64,000 bases of DNA from QHXQ01 sp036389395. Lineage in GTDB: Bacteria > Acidobacteriota > Blastocatellia > Pyrinomonadales > Pyrinomonadaceae. Under the pieces are notes generated by a model, which was given only the letters and a program-made list of their open reading frames with translations, did no database searches and was not told the DNA's origin. The position numbers and the translations under genes were made by a program. The stretch is taken from NCBI GenBank assembly GCA_036389395.1, contig DASVPY010000066.1, positions 16,418 through 80,417 of the forward strand. The letters are read 5' to 3'. Shown here one piece after another: positions 38,249-45,819 of this stretch (position 1 is the stretch's first letter; the number at the start of each line of letters is the position of its first letter).

Positions 38249-38692
38249 ATGAAACGGCATACAACGCGACTCTTCATCCTGTGCGGCTTCATCCTGGCCA
38301 TGACCGTCGCCGCCCAGGCGCAGGCGGGCTACCGCATCAACGTCCACGTGCCCTTCGACTTCGTCGTCGGCAAAAAGACGCTGCCCGCGGGCGACTACAC
38401 GGTCAAGCAGATCGGTTCGGGCAACTCGCTGCTGGTGCAGAGCGCCGACGGGCGCACCGCGCAGATCATCGGCACCAATCAGACCACGGCCGCCAGGGAA
38501 AGTGAAACGGCGCGGCTCGACTTCCGCCGCTACGGCGACAAGTATTTCCTCGCCACCGTCTGGACGCCCGGCCGCTCGGAGGGCCGCGAGGTGCAGAGCA
38601 CGCCGCTCGAACGCTTCGTCCGCCACGAGTACGCGACGCGCGCCGACCAGTCGCAGCCCGAAATCGTCTCCCTCAACGCAGAGTTGAAGTGA
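38249..38692 (+). CDS. Small secreted beta protein, common acidobacterial type
   Basis: Starts at ATG 38249 behind AAGGAGGCTC. Signal peptide (RLFILCGFILAMTVAAQAQA), then INVHVPFDFVVGKKTLPAGDYTVKQ, LVQSADGRTAQIIGT, LDFRRYGDKYFLATVW. The VPFDFVVGxxxLPAGxYxV opening is a frequent motif in 150-residue exported proteins of Acidobacteriota with no assigned role. 147 residues, no Cys. Divergent from the winged-helix/propeller regulator, which probably controls it. Confidence 0.8.
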   Translation: MKRHTTRLFILCGFILAMTVAAQAQAGYRINVHVPFDFVVGKKTLPAGDYTVKQIGSGNSLLVQSADGRTAQIIGTNQTTAARESETARLDFRRYGDKYFLATVWTPGRSEGREVQSTPLERFVRHEYATRADQSQPEIVSLNAELK

Positions 38693-38770
38693 GACCGGCA
38701 GTTGACTTGCGCACCGGGCCGCTGCGTGATCTCGCGTCTTAGCTGGGCCTCAGATCACGCAACGCCTGAT

Positions 38771-38823
38771 ACGCCGGGGCGGCGCACGCGGACGGGAGGC
38801 CCGCGCGCCGCCCCCGGCGTTTT
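38771..38823 (+). terminator. Intrinsic terminator after the small secreted-protein gene
   Basis: ACGCCGGGGCGGCGC at 38771-38785 pairs with GCGCCGCCCCCGGCGT at 38805-38820, with one bulged base, followed by TTTT. A second 9-bp hairpin (38724-38732 with 38752-38760) lies just upstream. Confidence 0.75.
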
Positions 38824-38841
38824 GGTCGCTACGCAGTGACG

Positions 38842-38871
38842 TTGCACTGCATTGCACTGCATTACACTGCG
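38842..38871 (+). promoter_or_regulatory. Three tandem 10-bp repeats upstream of the toxin-antitoxin genes
   Basis: TTGCACTGCA at 38842-38851, again at 38852-38861, and TTACACTGCG at 38862-38871: exact one-turn phasing, 55-85 bp before the antitoxin ATG. This looks like an autoregulatory operator. Confidence 0.6.
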
Positions 38872-38926
38872 GGCTACACTTACGGCCGGCAACTTCTCGA
38901 CGCACGACGTTGATAGGTGTTGACGT

Positions 38927-39103
38927 ATGGCCAGTAACCTAAAAGAGAAAGACGAGCGCCCGCCCGCGACGCGCCCCGACGACGACGCACACGCCCGGCG
39001 CATGATCGAGTTCCGCCGCCGCGCCGAGCGCATCAGCCGCAGCCTCGAAGGGCGCAAGCACAGCGACAGCGCCAAGTCGCTCGCGGAGGATCGCCGCCGT
39101 TGA
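38927..39103 (+). CDS. Putative VapB-like antitoxin, 58 residues
   Basis: MASNLKEKDERPPATRPDDD followed by ARRMIEFRRRAERISRSLEG and RKHSDSAKSLAEDRRR. The terminal RxHSDSxxLxAEDRR segment is the conserved end of a family of small antitoxins that accompany PIN toxins; this end normally wraps the toxin active site. The stop overlaps the toxin TTG start by 4 bp, the classical antitoxin-first order. An N-terminal DNA-binding fold is not obvious. Preceded by phased 10-bp repeats. Confidence 0.75.
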   Translation: MASNLKEKDERPPATRPDDDAHARRMIEFRRRAERISRSLEGRKHSDSAKSLAEDRRR

Positions 39104-39516
39104 CCGATTACGTCGTTGACGCCAGCGTCGCCATCAAGTGGTTCGTGCCGAAGATTCTTGAGGCGGAAGCGAAGCGTTGGCTCGACCCCGCGCACGTCCT
39201 TCACGCACCCGATCTACTGCCTTCCGAGTTCGGTAACATCCTCTGGAAAAAAGTCCGCCGGCAGGAAATAACCGAGGCCGAAGCGAAGCGGATCGCCGGC
39301 GAGCTACAGCGCGCGCCTATCGCGTTCCTTTCTTCTCTTGACTTCTTGCTTGACGCGCTCGCGTTTGCACACGCCACGGGCAGCACTGTCTATGACTGTA
39401 TGTACCTGGCGGCGGCAATAAGGCAGAGGTGTCAACTTGTCACTGCTGACCGGAAGTTTTACAACGCCTTGCAGCTTACTTCATACAGTAGTCACTTGGT
39501 CTGGGTCGCCGACTAG
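39100..39516 (+). CDS. VapC-like PIN-domain ribonuclease toxin
   Basis: 138 residues, TTG start. The PIN acidic residues are visible: YVVDASVAIKWF (first Asp), LLPSEFGNILWK (Glu), STVYDCMYLAAAIRQ (Asp) and LVTADRKFYN (Asp). PIN toxins cut RNA, often tRNA or rRNA, when free of antitoxin. Translationally coupled to the antitoxin. Codon use is somewhat less GC-strict than the core genes, consistent with a mobile module. Confidence 0.88.
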   Translation: MTDYVVDASVAIKWFVPKILEAEAKRWLDPAHVLHAPDLLPSEFGNILWKKVRRQEITEAEAKRIAGELQRAPIAFLSSLDFLLDALAFAHATGSTVYDCMYLAAAIRQRCQLVTADRKFYNALQLTSYSSHLVWVAD

Positions 39517-39585
39517 ATCGGCTCCGCGCGGGCGGCGCGAGGCGGCGCGGCGAGCAGTGTTGGGGGCATGGGCGTTTGGGTGGTC

Positions 39586-40029
39586 TCAGGGCAGGAGGCG
39601 GCCTAAGAGATCGATGAGCCAGTCGAAGTCTATCGGCTTGGTGAGGTAGGCGTCGCAGCCGGCGGCGAGCGCGTTCTTGCGGTACTCGGTCTCGTGGTGC
39701 GCGGTCAGGGCCACGATGAGCACGTCGCGCGCGCCGTCCTGCGTGCGGATGCGGCGCGTGGCCTCGATGCCGTCCATGACGGGCAGCCCGATGTCCATCA
39801 GGATGATGTCCGGGTGCTCGCGCTCGGCCGCCGCCACGCCCTCCTCGCCGTTCTGCGCTTCAAGCACGCGGAAGCCGCGCCGTTCGAGTTCGAGCCGCAT
39901 CAGGTAGCGCGTGTCCTCGAAGTCTTCGACCACGAGCACCGTCAGCGGCGCTGCGCCTTGTTCGCCTGAATCGGTTTGCGTAATGGCCCCTCCAACCTTG
40001 GCACCGTGCGAGGTGTTTTTGGCGCGCAT
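39586..40029 (-). CDS. Single-domain response regulator
   Basis: A CheY-like receiver with acidic pocket LTVLVVEDFEDTRYLMRLEL, phospho-acceptor Asp in IILMDIGLPVMDG, Thr in IVALTAHH and Lys in AYLTKPIDFDWLI. No output domain. The ATG at 40029 gives a 30-residue leader before the domain; an ATG 17 codons earlier is possible. 147 residues. No kinase lies next to it, so it is an orphan receiver, perhaps a phosphate sink or a motility-type protein. Confidence 0.87.
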   Translation of the reverse strand: MRAKNTSHGAKVGGAITQTDSGEQGAAPLTVLVVEDFEDTRYLMRLELERRGFRVLEAQNGEEGVAAAEREHPDIILMDIGLPVMDGIEATRRIRTQDGARDVLIVALTAHHETEYRKNALAAGCDAYLTKPIDFDWLIDLLGRLLP

Positions 40030-40170
40030 AGTTTTGACTATTTCCCGCGCTTGGTCAACTATTAAACCACAGCCCGTCAAGCCCTACGGCGCGTTGCCGT
40101 ACACAGACGCGTGCGTCGCATTCGGCCGCCCCGCACGACTCCGGCGGCGGGCCGACGCTCTGACACGGCC

Positions 40171-40893
40171 ATGCTGGTCTCGATCATCATCCCGGCGCTC
40201 GACGAGGCGGCGCACATCGGCGCGACGCTCGACGCCGTGGCGGCTTTGCGCGGCGCTTGGGAGGCGGTCGTCGCCGACGGCGGGAGCCGCGACGTGACGG
40301 TCGCGCTGGCGCGCGCACGCGGGGCGCGCGTCGTCACCTCTGCACGCGGGCGCGGCGCGCAGATGCACGCGGGCGCGTGCGCGGCGCGCGGCGACGCCCT
40401 CTGGTTTCTGCACGCCGACACGCTGCCGCCCGCGGACGCGCTCGCACGAATCAACGCCGCGCTCGACGCAGACCCGCGCAACGTCGGCGGCAACTTCCAC
40501 GTCCGCTTCGACGGCCCAGAACTTTCGGCGCGCTTCCTCACATGGCTCTACCCGCGCCTGCGCCGGCTGGGGTTGTGCTACGGCGATTCGGGCTTCTTCG
40601 TCCGCCGCGCGGTCTACGAAACGGTCGGCGGCTTCCGCCCGTTCCCCATCTTTGAAGACCTCGACCTGCTGCGGCGTCTGAAGCGCCGCGGCCGGTTCGT
40701 CCACCTGGACGCGGAGGTCGTGACCTCTGCGCGCCGCTTCGCCGGGCGCAGCTTCGCTTGGACGTTCGCGCGCTGGTCGCTCCTGCAAGGCCTCTACTGG
40801 CTCGGCGTCCACCCGCGCACACTCGCGCGCTTCTACGCGCACGTGCGCGCGCCGGGCGAACGGCGGCGGCGGGAGGCGCGGCAAGACTCATGA
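40171..40893 (+). CDS. Family 2 glycosyltransferase, TIGR04283-like
   Basis: GT-A fold from the first residue: MLVSIIIPALDEAAHIGATL, VVADGGSRDVTVALA, then GRGAQMHAGACAARGDALWFLHADT (the HAD of the metal-binding DxD-type motif) and FEDLDLLRRLKRRGR. The combination ISVIIPALNEA...RGRAxQMNxGA...LHADT is the mark of the TIGR04283 family, linked by others to arsenosugar synthesis; no other arsenic gene is present, so substrate is open. 240 residues. 10 bp upstream of a sterol-desaturase-like gene and probably in one operon with it. Confidence 0.85.
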   Translation: MLVSIIIPALDEAAHIGATLDAVAALRGAWEAVVADGGSRDVTVALARARGARVVTSARGRGAQMHAGACAARGDALWFLHADTLPPADALARINAALDADPRNVGGNFHVRFDGPELSARFLTWLYPRLRRLGLCYGDSGFFVRRAVYETVGGFRPFPIFEDLDLLRRLKRRGRFVHLDAEVVTSARRFAGRSFAWTFARWSLLQGLYWLGVHPRTLARFYAHVRAPGERRRREARQDS

Positions 40894-40903
40894 GCAGACC
40901 GAC

Positions 40904-41812
40904 ATGAAGCACGAGGAACGGCGGGAGCGCGGGGGCAAAGTGCCGGCGTGGCTGAGCGGGGCGCTGGTGTTGGGTGCGTTCGCGGCGCTGGCGTGGCTGG
41001 AGCGGCGGCGGCCTCTGCGGGGCGGCGCGGTCGAAGCGAAGTGGCGGCGCGAGGCGCGCAACCTCTGCGTCGCGGGCGCGGGCGCGTTGGCTTTGCAACT
41101 GGTCGAGACGCCCGTCGTCGCGCCGCTCGCGCGGCTGGTGGAGCGGCGCGGCTGGGGGCTGTGCAAGCGCCTGCGCCTGCCCGCGCCGCTCGAAGTCTTG
41201 CTCGCCTGCGTCCTGCTCGACTACACGCTCTACCTCTGGCACGTGCTCACGCACCGCGTGCCGCTGCTCTGGCGCTTCCACGTCGTCCACCACGCAGACC
41301 TAGAGCTGGACGCCTCCACGGCCGTCCGCTTCCACTTCGGCGAGCTGGCGCTCTCCGTCCCCTGGCGCGCCGCGCAGGTCTTGCTCCTCGGCGTCGGGCC
41401 GCGCGCCCTCTCCACGTGGCAGACGTTGCTCCTCATCTCGATCCTCTTCCACCACTCGAACGTGCGCCTGCCTTTCGCAGTTGAGCGCCGCCTCAACCGC
41501 CTCCTCGTCACGCCGCGGATGCACGGCATACATCACTCCGTCATCCGCGCCGAGACGAACGCGAACTGGTCGAGCGGGCTGACCGTGTGGGACTGGCTGC
41601 ACGGCACGCTGCGCCTCGACGTGCCCCAGACCGCCATAGAGATCGGCGTGCCCGCCTACCGCGACCCCGCCGACCTGACGCTCGACCAAATCCTCGCCCA
41701 GCCCTTCGCCCCACAACGCCCCACGTGGCAACTCCCCGACGGGCGCGAACCCCTGCGCGCCGCCCTCCCCGCCGCCCGGCGACACATTCAACCTAGCGCC
41801 TCGACGGCATAG
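40904..41812 (+). CDS. Sterol desaturase / fatty-acid hydroxylase superfamily protein
   Basis: 302 residues with four to five membrane helices. The di-iron histidine motifs are present in order: HVLTH, HVVHH, HHSN and HGIHHSVI. It should oxidise a C-H bond of a lipid in the membrane using O2. Bacterial members act on hopanoids, sterol-like lipids, carotenoids or ether lipids; the substrate here is unknown. Directly after the glycosyltransferase, so a glycolipid pathway is possible. Confidence 0.88.
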   Translation: MKHEERRERGGKVPAWLSGALVLGAFAALAWLERRRPLRGGAVEAKWRREARNLCVAGAGALALQLVETPVVAPLARLVERRGWGLCKRLRLPAPLEVLLACVLLDYTLYLWHVLTHRVPLLWRFHVVHHADLELDASTAVRFHFGELALSVPWRAAQVLLLGVGPRALSTWQTLLLISILFHHSNVRLPFAVERRLNRLLVTPRMHGIHHSVIRAETNANWSSGLTVWDWLHGTLRLDVPQTAIEIGVPAYRDPADLTLDQILAQPFAPQRPTWQLPDGREPLRAALPAARRHIQPSASTA

Positions 41813-41925
41813 TTCCCAAGAGGCGCGCGCGCGTTGTAAATTGACTGCCCGCGCTCGGCGCGAGTTGATTCGGGCGTTAGACGGCAACAGAGTTACGTCG
41901 GGCCTGACTGAGAAAGGAGACGCGG

Positions 41926-42405
41926 ATGTTTTCCCAGCCCTTGGTGATAAAGCTGAGCACCTTCGTGCGCGCCGTCGGCATTGAGGTGCAAGCCTGTACC
42001 ATCGAGTGGAAGACGCAGTTCCCCGGTCTCGACATCCGGGCGGGTGTCGTGCTGGTGGACGAGCGCCAACTCATCCATCCCGGCAACATCCTGCATGAAG
42101 CGGGGCACATCGCTGTGCATGATCCGGCGCTCCGGGCGCGGCCGAAGTTCGCGCCCACGCAAGGCGAGGAGCTGAGCGCGCTCGCCTGGTCTTATGCGGC
42201 GACCGTCCACCTCGGGCTGCCCGCGGAAGTGGTCTTCTACCCGGGCAGTTTTACGGGCTGGGCCGACGCCCTCGTCGAGAACTTCAGCGCGGGGCGCTAC
42301 CTAGGCGTCCCGCTGTTGCAGCGCTACGGCATGGCCTTCGAGCCGCGCCTGGCCGCGGCGCGCGGCGTCGCGCCGTACCCGCACATGCTCCGCTGGCTGA
42401 GGTGA
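41926..42405 (+). CDS. HEAGH-motif protein, possible zinc metallopeptidase
   Basis: 159 residues. VVLVDERQLIHPGNILHEAGHIAVHDP contains an HExxH zinc-site pattern (HEAGH) with a preceding conserved HPGNILHEAGH stretch. A plausible third ligand might be in SAGRY or EELSALAWSYAA, but this is not certain. The remainder (TVHLGLPAEVVFYPGSFTGW) resembles no family I can name. ImmA/IrrE-like regulatory proteases are one possibility. Starts at ATG 41926 behind AGAAAGGAGACG. No partner regulator gene is adjacent. Confidence 0.7.
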   Translation: MFSQPLVIKLSTFVRAVGIEVQACTIEWKTQFPGLDIRAGVVLVDERQLIHPGNILHEAGHIAVHDPALRARPKFAPTQGEELSALAWSYAATVHLGLPAEVVFYPGSFTGWADALVENFSAGRYLGVPLLQRYGMAFEPRLAAARGVAPYPHMLRWLR

Positions 42406-42475
42406 CGCGGCGCACGACAGGACGCGGTCTGACGACGCGTTCGACCGACGGCAGATGGGAGGGGGCGAAAGTTTG

Positions 42476-43459
42476 ATGTGCCTGACACGAAGAGTTGTCC
42501 TGCTAGTCGGCTTGTTGGCGGCGCTCGCGGGTGTGGCGTCGGGGCAGGCGCGGGCGGGGCGGCGCGTGGCCGTGACGTTTGACGATCTGCCGCTGTCGCA
42601 GGACGGCGGGCGGACGGACGTGGCGACGCTGCGGGCGCTGACGACGCAGTTGCTGCGCACGCTCGGTGAGCGCAGAGTGCCCGCGGTCGGGTTCGTCAAC
42701 GAGAACAAGCTCCGGCGCGGCGACGAGCAGGCGGCGCGGACGGCCGTGCTCAAGCTCTGGGTGGACGCGGGGCTGGAGCTGGGCAATCACACCTACTCGC
42801 ACGCGAGCTTCTACCGGACGCCGCTGCCCGCGTTCAAAGACGAGGTGCTCAAGGGCGAGGAGACGACCGCGCGGCTGCTCGCGGCGCGCGGGCAGAAGCT
42901 GCGCTACTTCCGCCACCCGTTCCTGCACACCGGCCCCGACCTTGCGACCAAGGAGGCGTTCGAGCAGTTTCTGACGGCGCGCGGCTACCGCGTCGCGCCC
43001 GTCACGATTGACAACATGGAGTGGATTTTCGCGCAGGCTTACGCCGAGGCGCGCGCCGCGGGCGACGCCGCGACGATGCGGCGCGTCGCCGCCGAGTACG
43101 TGCCTTACATGGAGCGCGTCTTCGAGTTCTACGAGCGTTTGTCGGTCGAGCTGTTCGGGCGCGAAGTGCCGCAGGTGTTGTTGCTGCACGCGAACGCCTT
43201 GAACGCCGAACACGGCGCGCGCCTGCTCGCCATGATCGAACGGCGCGGCTACCGCTTCATCACGCTCGACGAAGCTTTGACCGACGAAGCCTACCGCTCG
43301 CCCGACAACTACACAGGCCCCGTCGGCATCTCCTGGCTGCAACGCTGGGCCGTCACACGCGGGCAGCCCTTCCGCAAAGAACCCGCCCTGCCGCCCTACA
43401 TGCAACGCTTCGACTCGACAAGCGCCAGCGGCTCGGACTTCAAGACCGGCCGGCAATAA
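42476..43459 (+). CDS. Secreted polysaccharide deacetylase family protein
   Basis: Starts at ATG 42476 behind GGGAGGGGGCG, with signal peptide RRVVLLVGLLAALAGVASGQA. The NodB fold is seen in VAVTFDDLPLSQDG (catalytic and metal Asp pair), ELGNHTYSHASFYRTP (His-x3-His metal ligands), RYFRHPFLHTG and a C-terminal LLLHANALNAEH. 327 residues. Removes acetyl groups from a cell-wall or exopolysaccharide sugar. Standalone gene; a vWA protein follows after 165 bp. Confidence 0.88.
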   Translation: MCLTRRVVLLVGLLAALAGVASGQARAGRRVAVTFDDLPLSQDGGRTDVATLRALTTQLLRTLGERRVPAVGFVNENKLRRGDEQAARTAVLKLWVDAGLELGNHTYSHASFYRTPLPAFKDEVLKGEETTARLLAARGQKLRYFRHPFLHTGPDLATKEAFEQFLTARGYRVAPVTIDNMEWIFAQAYAEARAAGDAATMRRVAAEYVPYMERVFEFYERLSVELFGREVPQVLLLHANALNAEHGARLLAMIERRGYRFITLDEALTDEAYRSPDNYTGPVGISWLQRWAVTRGQPFRKEPALPPYMQRFDSTSASGSDFKTGRQ

Positions 43460-43624
43460 CGCCCCGCAAAAATTTTCTGCAAGGCGGTTCGGGCCGCCGC
43501 GTTCAAGAGACAGTTCGGCAACGCGCGTGCGACGGCGGCCAAGTCGCTCGCACGGTCGCCGGAGCACGGCGCTTCAACAGTCGCGCCGCACCCGTCTCTT
43601 TGCGCAGGAGGTCTCGAACCAGAC

Positions 43625-44830
43625 ATGAAACGGCTCACGCTTAGCTTTCCCGTCGCGGTCTTAACGTTCCTTCTCGGCGTCGGTCTGCCGACCGCGCTCC
43701 TCGTCCGCTCGCAGACGCGGCCCGTGGCGGCCGTCGCGCCGCCCGTCGCGCCGGAGCCGGCCCCGCCGGCCGCCGACAACACCCTTGAGATGGTCTTCGT
43801 GCTCGACACGACCGGCTCGATGGGCGGGTTGATCGAGGGCGCGAAGCAGCGCATCTGGGGCATCGTCAACGAGGTCATGCAGTCGCCCGCGCACCCGTCG
43901 GTGCGCGTCGGGCTGGTCGCCTACCGCGACGTGGGCGACGACTACGTGACGCAGGTCTTGCCGCTCACGGGCGATCTCGACAAGGTCTACACGACGCTGA
44001 TGGACTACCGCGCGCAAGGCGGCGGCGACACGCCGGAGAACGTGCGCCGCGCGCTCGCGGAGGGCGTCGCGCAGGCCGGCTGGGCGCGCGGCAACGCGCG
44101 CACCGCGCAGATCGTCTTCCTCGTCGGCGACGCGCCGCCGCACGAAGACTACAAGCAGGAGCCGGCCGCGACCGCGACGGCCGCCAAGGCCGCGCAACTC
44201 GGCATGATCGTCAACACGATCCAATGCGGCCAGATCGAAGGCACGCGCGAGGTCTGGCAGGCGGTGGCGCGCGCGGGCGGCGGGCAGTACTTCGCCATCG
44301 CGCAGGACGGCGGCGTGCAGGCCGTCACCACGCCTTACGACGACGAGTTGAGCGCGTTGAGCCAGAAACTCGGCGGCACTATCGTCGCCTACGGCGGCGG
44401 CGCGGGCCGCGCGGGCGAAGAGTTCCGCGAGCGCGTGGCGGGCGCGGCCGCCGACACCGAGACGCGCGTGGCCGCGGCCGCGCCCAAGGCGGCGCAGGCC
44501 GACCGCGCGCTCAACAAGGCGCTCAACCGCGACGCCTACAGCAACGATCTCTTGCAAGGCATCGAGAACAACTCCGTCAAGCTCGACGAGGTGAAGACCG
44601 AAGACCTGCCCGCCGACCTGCACAAGCTCACGCCGGCCGAGCGCCGGCAGGAGATCGAGCGCCGGCTCGCCGAGCGCAAGCAACTGCGCGCCCAGATCGT
44701 CGCCCTCGCCAAGCAGCGCGACGACTACATCGCCGCCGAGCGCAAGCGCCACTCCGCCAAGCAGGACGGCTTTGACGCCGCCGTCGCCACCGCCCTCAAA
44801 GAACAGCTCGCGCGCAAAGGGATCAAGTGA
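43625..44830 (+). CDS. Membrane-anchored von Willebrand factor A protein
   Basis: An N-terminal helix (LSFPVAVLTFLLGVGLPTALLV) and Pro linker, then a vWA domain beginning LEMVFVLDTTGSMGGLIEGAK. The metal site DxTGS, GGDTPE and FLVGDAPPHED are all present. The C-terminal third (residues 280-400) is charged and helical (KQLRAQIVALAKQRDDYIAAERKRH). 401 residues. Probably outside the membrane, binding a partner through the MIDAS metal. Good AGGAGGTC ribosome site. Confidence 0.87.
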   Translation: MKRLTLSFPVAVLTFLLGVGLPTALLVRSQTRPVAAVAPPVAPEPAPPAADNTLEMVFVLDTTGSMGGLIEGAKQRIWGIVNEVMQSPAHPSVRVGLVAYRDVGDDYVTQVLPLTGDLDKVYTTLMDYRAQGGGDTPENVRRALAEGVAQAGWARGNARTAQIVFLVGDAPPHEDYKQEPAATATAAKAAQLGMIVNTIQCGQIEGTREVWQAVARAGGGQYFAIAQDGGVQAVTTPYDDELSALSQKLGGTIVAYGGGAGRAGEEFRERVAGAAADTETRVAAAAPKAAQADRALNKALNRDAYSNDLLQGIENNSVKLDEVKTEDLPADLHKLTPAERRQEIERRLAERKQLRAQIVALAKQRDDYIAAERKRHSAKQDGFDAAVATALKEQLARKGIK

Positions 44831-44832
44831 GG

Positions 44833-44979
44833 AAAGTGGTCAGTGGTCGGTGGTCAGTGGTCAGTGGGGAGACAGTTCAAAGTTCAAGGTTCAACGTTCA
44901 AAGCCAGGTCACGCAGCGAACGTTGAACCTTGAACTTTGAACGTCGAACTCTTAACTGACCACCGACCACTGACCGCTT
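44833..44979. repeat. Large hairpin of GGTCAGT and TTCAAAG units
   Basis: GTGGTCAGTGGTCGGTGGTCAG (from 44836) and TTCAAAGTTCAAGGTTCAAC (44877-44896) are mirrored by GTTGAACCTTGAACTTTGAAC (44921-44941) and TGACCACCGACCACTGACC (44957-44975). It lies between the convergent vWA and EF-P genes. Confidence 0.9.
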
Positions 44980-45552
44980 TTATGCCCTGCCTGCGACTTC
45001 GCCGGTCTGGGTGTTGACGCGGACGCGCTCGCCTTCCTTGATGAAGAGGGGGACGCGCACCTGGAGGCCGGTTTCGAGGGTGGCGGGTTTGGTCGCGCCG
45101 CCGGCCGCCGTGTCGCCGCGCAGCCCCGGCTCGGTCTGGGCGACGGCGAGTTCGACGTACTGCGGCAGCTCAAGCGAGACCGGCGCGCCGTTGTACCTCA
45201 AGAGCTGGACGGACGTGCCTTCCTTCAAGTAGCCGCGCGCGTCCCCGACCTGTTCGTCGTCGAGCGCGAACTGCTCGTAGCTCGTCTCGTCCATGAAGTG
45301 CAGGCCGTCGCCGTCGGCGTAGAGGAACGAGGCGGGCGTCAGTTGCACGTCCGGCTCGGCGAACTTCTCGCTCGCCTTGAAACTCTTCTCCTGCACCGCG
45401 CCCGTGAGCAGATGCCGCAGCCTGGTGCGCACCATCGTCGCCGCCCCGCGCGCCGACGGCGTGGCGAAGAACACCTCCACCACCGTGTACGGCTGCCCGT
45501 CCACCACGATCATCGTCCGCCGCTTCAACTCGTTCGCCCCGATCAAAGCCAT
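44980..45552 (-). CDS. efpL: Elongation factor P paralogue, EfpL/YeiP type
   Basis: Three-domain OB protein of 190 residues. The tip loop reads FATPSARGAATMVRTRLRHLL instead of the EF-P loop PGKGxAF; the SARGAAT loop, two residues longer and with Arg at the tip, is the hallmark of the YeiP/EfpL subfamily, which helps ribosomes through Pro-containing and other difficult sequences without lysine modification. The other landmarks are ETGLQVRVPLFIKEGERVRV and YNGAPVSLELPQYVEL. Start MALIGANELKRRTM at 45552. Convergent with the vWA gene. Confidence 0.85.
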   Translation of the reverse strand: MALIGANELKRRTMIVVDGQPYTVVEVFFATPSARGAATMVRTRLRHLLTGAVQEKSFKASEKFAEPDVQLTPASFLYADGDGLHFMDETSYEQFALDDEQVGDARGYLKEGTSVQLLRYNGAPVSLELPQYVELAVAQTEPGLRGDTAAGGATKPATLETGLQVRVPLFIKEGERVRVNTQTGEVAGRA

Positions 45553-45576
45553 CGCTTCACCCTTCGTCCGACAGAT

Positions 45577-45640
45577 TTAACACAGAGGACACAGAGTTTA
45601 CTGTGTCCTCTATGGATACTCTGTGTCCTCTGTGTTTCCA
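45577..45640. repeat. CACAGAGGACACAGAG hairpin
   Basis: AACACAGAGGACACAGAGT (45579-45597) is complementary to ACTCTGTGTCCTCTGTGTT (45618-45636). It lies upstream of the EfpL gene. The stretch 45641-45819 beyond it shows no gene and holds the kinase promoter region. Confidence 0.9.
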
Positions 45641-45819
45641 CCGGCCCTACGCCAGTCTCAACCTGAACCACGACCCGAAAGTTTTAACCCTTGCCTCGCG
45701 CAAAGGCAATCAGGTAAGCTGGATTTCGTGGGCGCGCGTCGCCCCGCTTGCCGCCCTCGAACCTCGTCCCAGTCTGACAAGTCCGGCTCACCAACATCTC
45801 CGAGGAGTCTCAAGCAAAG

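Noticed and set aside
41876..41882. GTTAGAC before the HEAGH gene, resembling an integron core site
   Set aside because: No RYYYAAC partner or inner palindrome was found within 150 bp, so a chance 7-mer is likelier.
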